In this document: positions 17,063 through 24,401 of the stretch, piece by piece
Layout of the letters: each line of letters opens with the position of its first letter
Position numbering within the stretch: the first letter of the stretch is position 1
Source: Nostoc spongiaeforme FACHB-130
GTDB taxonomy: Bacteria > Cyanobacteriota > Cyanobacteriia > Cyanobacteriales > Nostocaceae
DNA length: 64,000 bases
NCBI RefSeq assembly: GCF_014698475.1
Contig: NZ_JACJTB010000031.1
Span: 18,525 to 82,524 of the forward strand
Direction of reading: 5' to 3'
Program-made: the position numbers and the translations under genes
The notes under the pieces: generated by a model
Told to the model about the DNA's origin: nothing
Seen by the model: only the letters and a program-made list of their open reading frames with translations
Databases searched by the model: none

Positions 17063-17103
17063 ACTCCTTTAACTTACTCTGGTGTTCACACCAAGTTAGG
17101 AGT
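17063..17103 (+). promoter_or_regulatory. Stem-loop upstream of the bifunctional nuclease gene
   Basis: Nested complementary arms ACTCC/GGAGT, TAACTT/AAGTTA and GGTG/CACC close on the loop TTCA, with small bulges on the 5' side. It lies 119 bases upstream of the ATG. It could be a 5'-leader structure or an attenuator, and no T-run follows. Confidence 0.5.
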
Positions 17104-17221
17104 TTAATAGAAGCAATTATAGAAAACCTGCCTATGTTTACTTCTTCTCTTTACACACCCCAAGAAGGTATAAAATGTTACCAATACATCAAGCTCTCCC
17201 AGAATTGTAGAGGCTTCGCCA

Positions 17222-17719
17222 ATGATTGAAATGAAAGTCGCTGGCATAGCATTAGATGCCATAACTCGTAGCCCGATTGTACTGTTAAAAGATGCGTCAG
17301 ATCGGCGTGCTTTACCAATTTATATTGGTCAAGAACAGGCTAGGGCAATTATGGGGGCGCTAGAGAATCAAAAGCCGCCCAGACCGTTAACTCATGACTT
17401 AATGGTAAATATTCTAGAGACGTGGAATATGACTCTAGAAAAGGTGATTATTCATTCCTTGCAGAAGGACACATTTTATGCAGCTTTGATTGTGCAGCAA
17501 GGCGAAGTCAAAAAAGAAATTGATGCACGTCCCAGTGATGCGATCGCCATAGCCCTCCGTACAAATACGCCTATTTGGGTTATGGAAGAAGTAGTTGCTG
17601 ATGCCTCAATTCCCGTAGATCGTGATGCGGATGAAGCAGAACAAGAAGCGTTTCGTGAATTTATCTCCAATCTCCGTCCTGAAGATTTGATTAAGCGTTT
17701 CGGTAATGGCGATAGCTAA
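17222..17719 (+). CDS. Bifunctional nuclease (BFN, DUF151) family protein
   Basis: The 165-residue protein has the BFN domain over residues 1-130: MKVAGIALDAITRSPIVLLK, LPIYIGQEQARAI, RPLTHDLMVNIL and RPSDAIAIALRTNTPI. In plants BFN proteins are reported to have DNase and RNase activity; in bacteria the role is unclear. An acidic tail (DRDADEAEQEAFREF) resembles a UVR-type extension. It is divergent from ribE. Confidence 0.9.
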   Translation: MIEMKVAGIALDAITRSPIVLLKDASDRRALPIYIGQEQARAIMGALENQKPPRPLTHDLMVNILETWNMTLEKVIIHSLQKDTFYAALIVQQGEVKKEIDARPSDAIAIALRTNTPIWVMEEVVADASIPVDRDADEAEQEAFREFISNLRPEDLIKRFGNGDS

Positions 17720-17943
17720 AGAAAGTGCTAATTAATGAGTGCGGAGTGCTGAGAAAGAAAGAGTTCAAGAATTAAAGAAAAATCCAGAATTGCAGAAAGT
17801 TTTATTCTGACTTCTGACTCCTGACTCCTGAATTTTATTCTGATAATTCTCCTGCTTTCTTTTTCACACTTCATTCTCAGTGTAACTGCTCTTAATTGTA
17901 TTTATACTCAGAATTTAGTACTCAATTTTGGTCACTGGAACTC

Positions 17944-19074
17944 ATGCAATACCGTCGCTTTGGCAAAACAAATCTCTACCTCTCGGTTTTTTCTTTAGGG
18001 ACAATGCGCTATTTGGCTGATGCTGAAAATGCTCAGAAAACAATCGCTCAAGCCTTAGCTCTAGGAATTAATCATATAGAAACAGCCAGAGGTTATGGCA
18101 AAAGTGAGGAGTATCTTGGCCAAGCGATGCAAAATGGGTTGTCTGTACCGCGTTCCCAACTGTACATCACCACGAAAATTCCCCCAACAGCCGATGCTGA
18201 TAGTATGCGGCGGTACATTGATGAATCTCTAGCGCGACTACATCTAGATTATTTGGATTGTTTAGGAATTCACGGTTTAAATACTTGGGAGCATTTACAG
18301 TGGGTGCAAGCCAAAGGTGGTTGTATGCAAGCTGTCCAAGAAGCAATTGCAGATGGTCGAGTGCGACACGTTGGCTTTTCCACCCACGCAGCCTTAGAGC
18401 TAATTCAAGCAGCAATCAGTACAGATTTATTTGAATTTGTCAACCTGCATTATTACTATTTTTTTCAACGTCACGCCCCAGCAATTGAGTTAGCTGTAAA
18501 AAAAGATATGGGCGTATTTATTATTTCCCCGGCTGACAAAGGTGGAAAACTCTACACACCACCCCAAACCCTCAAAGATTTATGTCAGCCCTATTCACCA
18601 TTAGAATTAAATTATCGATTTTTGCTGAGTGATAGCCGGATTACAACTTTGAGTGTTGGCGCAGCCAAGCCAGAAGAATTAATCGCACCTTTACAAGTTG
18701 CTGATAGAAATAATGAATTAACATCAGCAGAAATTTCGATTTTTCAACGCTTAGAAAATCATCAAAAAAATATTTTAGGGGCTGATAAATGTAGTCAATG
18801 CTATGCTTGTTTACCTTGTCCAGAAAATATCAATATTCCAGAGGTATTGCGGTTACGTAATTTAGCAGTGGCATACAATATGACAGATTACGGGCAGTAT
18901 CGTTATGGAATGTTTGAAAATGCTGGTCATTGGTTCCCCGGTATGAAAGCTAATCGCTGTACAGAATGTGGTGATTGTTTACCGAGATGTCCTGAAAACT
19001 TAGATATTCCAGCTTTATTAAATGATGCTCATGAAAAATTACAAGGTAAAGCGGGTAGAAGATTATGGGGTTGA
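17944..19074 (+). CDS. Aldo/keto reductase with C-terminal iron-sulfur domain
   Basis: The 376-residue protein has an aldo/keto reductase barrel from MQYRRFGKTNLYLSVFSLG to about residue 270. The catalytic Tyr region is IETARGYGKSEEYLG. It is followed by two ferredoxin-like Cys clusters, CSQCYACLPCP and CTECGDCLPRCP. This combination is a known iron-sulfur AKR subgroup, proposed to link NAD(P)H chemistry to one-electron carriers. The frame is open 16 codons upstream, but ATG at 17944 begins the conserved domain. The substrate is unknown. Repeat and MITE sequence follows the gene. Confidence 0.92.
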   Translation: MQYRRFGKTNLYLSVFSLGTMRYLADAENAQKTIAQALALGINHIETARGYGKSEEYLGQAMQNGLSVPRSQLYITTKIPPTADADSMRRYIDESLARLHLDYLDCLGIHGLNTWEHLQWVQAKGGCMQAVQEAIADGRVRHVGFSTHAALELIQAAISTDLFEFVNLHYYYFFQRHAPAIELAVKKDMGVFIISPADKGGKLYTPPQTLKDLCQPYSPLELNYRFLLSDSRITTLSVGAAKPEELIAPLQVADRNNELTSAEISIFQRLENHQKNILGADKCSQCYACLPCPENINIPEVLRLRNLAVAYNMTDYGQYRYGMFENAGHWFPGMKANRCTECGDCLPRCPENLDIPALLNDAHEKLQGKAGRRLWG

Positions 19075-19123
19075 ATAAGAAGTCAGAATTCAGGAGTCAG
19101 AATCAACACCTGGACTACACTCT

Positions 19124-19176
19124 TATATTCACATCTTGCACCCAGGAACTGAAGTCGTGGCTACACATACAAAACC
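19124..19176. repeat. ~53-base dispersed repeat (second copy at 3772)
   Basis: The stretch from TATATTCACATCTTGCAC to ACATACAAAACC matches the reverse complement of 3772-3824 with few differences. A weaker, rearranged relative is at 38460-38508. It directly precedes MITE copy 2. Confidence 0.7.
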
Positions 19177-19180
19177 CTTT

Positions 19181-19324
19181 AGGACTTACGCAAAAACCCT
19201 CTCGAATCCTCTTAACTTCGTGTCCTTTGCGCCCTTTGCGGTACCCTACCCTTCGGGAACGCCTGACGGCGAACGGGAAGCCGCTTGCGCGTCTACGTTT
19301 TTTCATGATTCTGCGTAAGTCCTG
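19181..19324. mobile_element. MITE-like element, copy 2 (144 bp)
   Basis: The ends are exact 12-base inverted repeats, AGGACTTACGCA and TGCGTAAGTCCT. In reverse orientation it matches copy 1 at 5369 in its GACGCGCAAGCGGCTTCCCG section. It carries an enlarged small dispersed repeat at 19246-19286. It has no ORF of its own. Confidence 0.8.
19246..19286 (-). repeat. Small dispersed repeat with a nested 20-base insertion
   Basis: On the minus strand the small repeat AGCGGCTTCCCG..AAGGGTAG is interrupted. TTCCCG is present twice and flanks TTCGCCGTCAGGCG, which folds as CGCC-GTCA-GGCG. This looks like a hairpin insertion with a 6-base target duplication. Confidence 0.7.
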
Positions 19325-19342
19325 CCCTTAATACTTCAGATG

Positions 19343-19936
19343 TTAGTGGAGAAATAACTCTTTAATGCCTGTACTGCCAATTTCTATTGCCAAAGCTGCT
19401 AATAAAAAACCTAATAGCTGGGTGACAATTACTGTACCTTCCACACCAATTAATTTATCAATTTGGTTTGCCAAGCGCAAAATCAACCAGGTGACAAACA
19501 TCGCCACAACAATACCCAACACTACACCCAAATGGGGACTGTGGGATTTTGACATTAATAGCATTACAGTTGTCAGTGTACCTGGCCCGGCTAATAATGG
19601 CAAAGCTAGGGGTGTAATAGAAATATCCCGTCCTGCTTCGTGAATGGGTGTTTCGAGTTCTCCCCGCAACATTTGTAAAGCAATCAACAGCAGCAATAAC
19701 CCGCCCGCTACCCGCAAAGATGCCATACTAATTTCGAGATAGCTTAAAATGTATTGACCAGAAAAGGCAAACAACAACAGTACTGCGATCGCTACAATAC
19801 TTCCTTTATCAATCACTTTATTTCTGTCTTCTGGTTCCATACCCTTGGTTAAAGCTAAAACTATTGGTATATTGCCGACAGCATCTGCTAGGACAAACAC
19901 CGCAATAAATGTTTGTACAAAAATGGAAATATCCAC
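19343..19936 (-). CDS. MarC family integral membrane protein
   Basis: The 197-residue protein has six membrane spans. The MarC/NAAT pattern is visible: ADAVGNIPIVLALTKGM, LRVAGGLLLLLIALQMLRG, and ITPLALPLLAGPGTLTTVMLL. Despite the name (multiple antibiotic resistance), MarC proteins are not proven resistance factors. Transport of small neutral compounds has been proposed for relatives. The start is GTG at 19936. It is monocistronic. Confidence 0.9.
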   Translation of the reverse strand: MDISIFVQTFIAVFVLADAVGNIPIVLALTKGMEPEDRNKVIDKGSIVAIAVLLLFAFSGQYILSYLEISMASLRVAGGLLLLLIALQMLRGELETPIHEAGRDISITPLALPLLAGPGTLTTVMLLMSKSHSPHLGVVLGIVVAMFVTWLILRLANQIDKLIGVEGTVIVTQLLGFLLAALAIEIGSTGIKELFLH

Positions 19937-20025
19937 AGTAGCGCGAGTTTATCAAGATTTTATAACAATTTATCTTGAATCTGGCTTTGTTTTCTAGCAC
20001 CTAAAGAAAGACTCAATAATTGTTC

Positions 20026-20601
20026 CTAACCTCGTGACACAAACAGCCTTGCTACTTCACAAACAAAGTTAGGCAATAACGGTGAGGTAATCACATCATT
20101 GATGAGTAATGTATTAACTAGTTTTAACTGAGCATTATCTCGGCGATAAACTTCAATTCTTTGAGTAATGCGATCGACAATCCAATATTCCCGCACTCCC
20201 TGAACCGAATACAGTTTTAACTTAGCCAAGCGATCGCGGTCTTCATTGGCTTTTCCCGGCGATAGCACTTCTACTACTAATTCTGGCGCACCACGAAAAT
20301 GACCAGCTTCATCTTGAATTTGTGCTAACCGTTGATAACTCACCCACACCACATCAGGCGCTACATTATCAGAGTCCGAAAAAATCAGTCCTGGCATAAT
20401 GGATGGTTCACCCAAACCACTTTCTAAAGACCAAGTGTTGAGTACGGAAAAAATACATCCTATTATATGCTGATGTTTGTGGTGGGGCGATCGCGTCACA
20501 AATAACTCTCCGTCAATAATTTCATACCGAATCCATTCGTTATCAGGTAACGCTGCAACATCTTGAATTGTCCAGCGAACTTTGCCTGTAGTCTGACTCA
20601 T
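20026..20601 (-). CDS. Uma2 family endonuclease-like protein
   Basis: From ATG 20601 the protein has 191 residues, the standard Uma2 size. The core has APDVVWVSYQRL and PELVVEVLSPGKANEDRDRLAK with the PD-(D/E)xK acidic residues, then YWIVDRITQRIEVYR. The frame is open to 20694 and a longer start is possible, but MSQTTGKVRWTIQDV fits the usual N-terminus. It sits between marC and the tmRNA gene. Its role is unknown, as for the other Uma2 copies. Confidence 0.88.
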   Translation of the reverse strand: MSQTTGKVRWTIQDVAALPDNEWIRYEIIDGELFVTRSPHHKHQHIIGCIFSVLNTWSLESGLGEPSIMPGLIFSDSDNVAPDVVWVSYQRLAQIQDEAGHFRGAPELVVEVLSPGKANEDRDRLAKLKLYSVQGVREYWIVDRITQRIEVYRRDNAQLKLVNTLLINDVITSPLLPNFVCEVARLFVSRG

Positions 20602-20696
20602 AACAGTTAAAGGTACAGAATGAGAGTTTAAGATTTCTTTGTCATCTTGTAACACATTTTCCTCACCGCGAATTATAATAAAGATATAAAGCAAAT

Positions 20697-21081
20697 GGGT
20701 CCGTAACGGTTTCGACAGGTTGGCGAACGCTACTCTGTGACTCAGGTCGAGAGTGAGTCTTCTCTCGCAAATATCAGGCTCAAAAAAAAGTAAATGCGAA
20801 TAACATCGTAAAATTTGCTCGTAAGGATGCTCTAGTAGCTGCCTAACAGCCTCTTATAGGTTCGAGCGTCTTTAGTCTGACTCCGTTAAGGGCTAGAGAC
20901 CAACCCCAACGGATGCTCCAGCAGGTGTTCTCTGGTTGGCTTGCTGGCTAAGACTTAATCAGAGCATCCTACGTTCGGGATAATGAACGATTCCCGCCTT
21001 GAGGGTCAGAAAGGCTAAACCTGTGAATGAGCGGGGGGTCAATACCCAATTTGGACAGCAGTTCGACTCTGCTCGGATCCA
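20697..21081 (+). ncRNA. ssrA: Transfer-messenger RNA (tmRNA)
   Basis: This is a one-piece tmRNA of about 385 nt. The 5' end GGGTCCG pairs with CGGATCC at the 3' end to form the acceptor stem, and GGTTTCGACAGG (5' side) and TTCGACTCTGCTC (T arm) are the conserved tRNA-like parts. The tag frame from the resume codon reads ANNIVKFARKDALVAA then TAA, typical of Nostocales. The 3' CCA is not encoded (A then CTT), so it must be added after transcription. With SmpB it frees stalled ribosomes and marks the peptide for proteolysis. Confidence 0.97.
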
Positions 21082-21097
21082 CTTAAATTAACCAACT

Positions 21098-21132
21098 AAT
21101 CCACCAAACAATTGTTTAGGTGGATTTTGTTT
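21098..21132 (+). terminator. Rho-independent terminator of ssrA
   Basis: An 8-bp stem AATCCACC/GGTGGATT with a 13-base loop is followed by TTGTTTT, starting 17 bases after the tmRNA 3' end. Confidence 0.85.
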
Positions 21133-21475
21133 TGCGACTATTGAATATGGCTAGGATTTACGCACAAAGATTGGGTGTCATACCATTTCACGAAAAAAAT
21201 GATACAAATTCATGGTTTTTTTATTCTTTCCCCTTGCCCCCTGCTCCCTGCCCCCCTGCGGTCTATTTGTATCAAACTTAAAGTGAAACAGTATCAGGGT
21301 GTGGGGGTGTAGGATTGCTATAGTTCAAACTAAAAATTACAGCAAATTTCAAGTGAATGAAGTACATAATTGAGTTCTCAAAGCTAGGTAGAGAGTTTAT
21401 TCTCCCCCCTGAATTCTTACTTCTGACTCCTGAATTCTGCTGTAGATATTGCAGTAATTTTCTATTCCAAAAAAT
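21133..21475. other. Intergenic region between ssrA and threonine aldolase
   Basis: There is no gene. It holds a lone MITE-like end (AGGATTTACGCA at 21153-21164, one mismatch to the 12-base terminus) without a partner, and a pyrimidine-rich low-complexity tract near 21222-21262. Confidence 0.55.
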
Positions 21476-22513
21476 ATGAGTAATAACGCCGAACAGTTTG
21501 CTAGTGATAATTACTCTGGTATTTGTCCAGAAGCACTAGAGTATATGCTTCAAGCTAATATTGGTAGTGCGCCGGCTTATGGGAATGATGAATGGACTCA
21601 AAAAGCGGCTGACTATTTTCGGGAACTATTTGAAATTGATTGTGAGATATTTTTTACCTTTAATGGCACATCTGCAAATTCTTTATCTTTAGCAGCATTA
21701 TGTCAGTCATATCATAGTGTGATTTGTCATGAGACGGCGCATATAGAAACAGATGAATGTGGTGCGCCGGAATTTGCTTCTAACGGTTCTAAACTGCTAC
21801 TAGCTCCAGGAGAAAATGGCAAATTAACCGCACAAAGCATCGAATCTATTGTTACTAAGCGTACAGATATTCATTTTCCTAAACCTAAAGTCATTAGTAT
21901 TACGCAATCAACAGAATTAGGCACAGTATATACGATTGAAGAACTTTGGCAAATTAAAGAAGTTGCTCAAAAATATCAATTAAAAGTTCACATGGATGGC
22001 GCTCGATTTGCCAATGCTGTTGCGGCGATGAATAAAAGCCCCGCAGAAATTACCTGGAAAAGTGGTGTAGATGTGTTGTGTTTTTGTGGGACAAAAAATG
22101 GTATGGCTTTGGGAGAAGCAATTATTTTCTTTAAGCGAAATTTAGCGGAAGATTTTGATTATCGTTGTAAACAAGCAGGACAGTTAGCTTCTAAAATGCG
22201 GTTTATTTCTGCGCCTTGGTTGGGTTTACTCGAAACAGGTGCATGGCTGAAAAATGCCCGGCACGCTAACCAATGTGCAGAATATTTAGAAAATCAACTA
22301 TTACAAATAGATGGTGTGGAAATTATGTTTCCCCGTGAAGCTAATGCTGTATTTGTTAAACTACCACAGCCAGTTATTCAAAAGTTAAAACAGAAAAATT
22401 GGCAATTTTATACATTTATTGGTGTAGGTGGAGTGCGTTTTATGTGTTCTTGGAATACGACTCAAGCCAGAATGGATGAATTAATCAGAGATATTCAAGA
22501 AGCGATCGCCTAA
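21476..22513 (+). CDS. Low-specificity L-threonine aldolase family protein
   Basis: The 345-residue PLP enzyme belongs to the beta-eliminating lyase/threonine aldolase family. Visible are the substrate loop SDNYSGICPEALEYML, the Asp-containing VHMDGARFANAV that contacts the pyridine nitrogen, and the PLP lysine in VLCFCGTKNGMALGE. It cleaves L-threonine and L-allo-threonine to glycine and acetaldehyde. It has no operon partners and lies between ssrA and the DUF2996 gene. Related bacterial enzymes include aromatic amino-acid lyases, so specificity is inferred from family likeness only. Confidence 0.92.
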   Translation: MSNNAEQFASDNYSGICPEALEYMLQANIGSAPAYGNDEWTQKAADYFRELFEIDCEIFFTFNGTSANSLSLAALCQSYHSVICHETAHIETDECGAPEFASNGSKLLLAPGENGKLTAQSIESIVTKRTDIHFPKPKVISITQSTELGTVYTIEELWQIKEVAQKYQLKVHMDGARFANAVAAMNKSPAEITWKSGVDVLCFCGTKNGMALGEAIIFFKRNLAEDFDYRCKQAGQLASKMRFISAPWLGLLETGAWLKNARHANQCAEYLENQLLQIDGVEIMFPREANAVFVKLPQPVIQKLKQKNWQFYTFIGVGGVRFMCSWNTTQARMDELIRDIQEAIA

Positions 22514-22693
22514 ACTACTAAAAGTACACTTGCTCCCTAGAAATATAGGAAATTTAACTAGCATCCATTGACTTTTGACTATGGACTATTAACTCTTGAT
22601 TATCAACTAGCTCTGATATGTCAAAATCAAGATAAATTAGTACACAAAGGTGAGCGATCGCTTTCAAAGCTAGATAAAGGATTGACCTGAGCA

Positions 22694-23311
22694 ATGGCAG
22701 ACGAAACCAATCACAATCAAGCGGGAGAGGTAGCTCCCAGCACTGTTGACAAACAAGCTCCGACTGTCGCCGAAGCAAAAGCCCCCAGTACCAGCGAACC
22801 AGTAGCCACAGATATACCTACTGCTAACGCACCAGACCCCAAAGCAGCTAACCCAAAAGTTAACCCTAACGCTGCTAAAGCCGCCGATGGTGCAGAAAAA
22901 CCAGCCGCCGCTAAAGCCGCCAAAAAAGAGAAAGCCCCAGCCGTTGAAGATAAGCCGTTTGCAGAGTTTATCCAGCAAGAATACATACCAGCGTTGCAAA
23001 AGGCGATCGCGGAGGAAGGCGTACAAGATTTACAATTAACTTTTGCTAAACAAAAACTGCCCATCGCTGGCTTACCCTCCGGTGAAGAATACTGGCAAGT
23101 TATTGGCAATTGGCAAAACGGTCAGCGTCAATTTAACGTGTATTTTCCCGACGAAGATATTCAAGGGAAAAAAGGCTTTTCCTGCAACGAAGGCAAAAGA
23201 CCCAGTACCCTTGAGTCATTCTTAATTGACGAACGTAAAACTACACTAGATTTGTTGGTATTTGGTTTAGTGCGGCGTTTGAACAGTCAAAAATGGCTTG
23301 GCAGAAACTAG
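22694..23311 (+). CDS. DUF2996 domain-containing cyanobacterial protein
   Basis: The 205-residue protein has a long Ala/Pro/Lys-rich disordered N-terminus (about residues 1-85). A compact C-terminal domain follows, with FAEFIQQEYIPALQKAI, GEEYWQVIGNWQNGQRQFNVYF and STLESFLIDERKTTLDLLVF. This matches DUF2996, which is restricted to cyanobacteria and plastid lineages and has no settled function. The tail resembles histone-like linker sequence but has no DNA-binding motif. It is monocistronic with a terminator at 23382. Confidence 0.85.
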   Translation: MADETNHNQAGEVAPSTVDKQAPTVAEAKAPSTSEPVATDIPTANAPDPKAANPKVNPNAAKAADGAEKPAAAKAAKKEKAPAVEDKPFAEFIQQEYIPALQKAIAEEGVQDLQLTFAKQKLPIAGLPSGEEYWQVIGNWQNGQRQFNVYFPDEDIQGKKGFSCNEGKRPSTLESFLIDERKTTLDLLVFGLVRRLNSQKWLGRN

Positions 23312-23706
23312 ATATTGTAAAAAGAGCCACTAAGTAAACTATTGTTACAAACCAATACTTTGCTTTAGTAAAAGAATAATTGCTCAGGCAGTAAGAGGAA
23401 GACATTGGTTTCAACTTTCCTTCTACTTTCTGAGCTTTTTTAATTAATTTTCTGCTACCAAAAATTTACGATGCTTCATTTGGTTTGAATTATTTTTATC
23501 TAGATAAAATACAAAATTTAACCAGCAAATATCCTGTTTTGGCCGTAGTATAAATCCAAGCCTCAGTTCTCTATAAAATCAGTTATACAGAATAACGTGA
23601 AATAAGCTAAATGTTACGGATAGTATAGCTGTCAAAATATAGGAGAATTACATTATTTTGTAACTGATAGGCGAAATTTATTGCGGTTATTCAGGAGTTA
23701 GTTGAT
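23312..23706. other. Intergenic region 23312-23706
   Basis: This 395-base AT-rich gap holds the terminator at 23382-23441 and, nearer 23707, the presumed promoter of the next gene. No further ORF or repeat was seen. Confidence 0.5.
23382..23441 (+). terminator. Long imperfect hairpin terminator after the DUF2996 gene
   Basis: GCTCAGGCAGTAAGAGGAA pairs imperfectly with TTCCTTCTACTTTCTGAGC and is followed by six T residues. Confidence 0.75.
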
Positions 23707-24198
23707 ATGTTGCAAGTTTGTTTAAATCAGCTATGGAAATTATTGCTCGTCGTTACTTTATCTATAATCATACTAGTTCCTGGAAATGCTGCATTAGCAG
23801 AGACTTTTACAAGTAAAATTCCAGGACAAATAGAAATTATCAATAAAACAGTTATGCAAAAACCCCTTGTCATAGCACTATTAGGTCGGAGCTATATGCG
23901 TGTAACATCCATAAAAAACTCTAGTAGTCAGGCAGGAATAGTAATTGTTGAAGTCCAAGGAGTTAGTGTGAAAAAAAGTGAAATTTTATCACTCGCTCCA
24001 GGACAAGAAGTACCACTGAATCTTAATACATGTTTCACGACAACAACAACAGTAAAGTTTGCTGATGCTGCAACCAAAACTCAAGCGCAGCAAACAATTT
24101 CTGGACTTAGTATTCCACCAACTGTGACTTCCAATACAATGGATTTAAAAGGTTATAAGGTTAATTACCAAATTTCACCTGACTATTGCCCTTCTTAG
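23707..24198 (+). CDS. Secreted hypothetical protein
   Basis: The 163-residue protein has an N-terminal signal peptide (hydrophobic LLLVVTLSIIILVPGNAALA, cut after ALA). The mature domain looks like a small beta sandwich, with IEIINKTVMQKPLVIALLG and VIVEVQGVSVKKSEILSLAPG. Two Cys (CFTTTTTVKF and the C-terminal YCPS) may form a disulfide. AGGAG lies eleven bases before the ATG. It precedes the TpsA-like gene on the same strand but is separated by a terminator hairpin. Function is not recognised. Confidence 0.75.
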   Translation: MLQVCLNQLWKLLLVVTLSIIILVPGNAALAETFTSKIPGQIEIINKTVMQKPLVIALLGRSYMRVTSIKNSSSQAGIVIVEVQGVSVKKSEILSLAPGQEVPLNLNTCFTTTTTVKFADAATKTQAQQTISGLSIPPTVTSNTMDLKGYKVNYQISPDYCPS

Positions 24199-24244
24199 CC
24201 AAGAAAATATAGCAATCTGATTTGATTTTCGCATCAATATTTAG

Positions 24245-24270
24245 TAGGGGTGAACAACTTTTCACCCCTA
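24245..24270 (+). terminator. Hairpin after the secreted protein gene
   Basis: Perfect 10-bp arms TAGGGGTGAA and TTCACCCCTA with a six-base loop lie 46 bases after the stop codon. No strong T-run follows. Confidence 0.6.
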
Positions 24271-24401
24271 AATTTGCCAAAAAATCAAGTGTGTTTGACT
24301 ACCGATATATATGTAAATAATAGCTATCTGTATAATTTTTCAGTTATTTACCACATAGATATTTTGAAATAACTTCCTAATTAACTCAAGTACACATAAT
24401 T

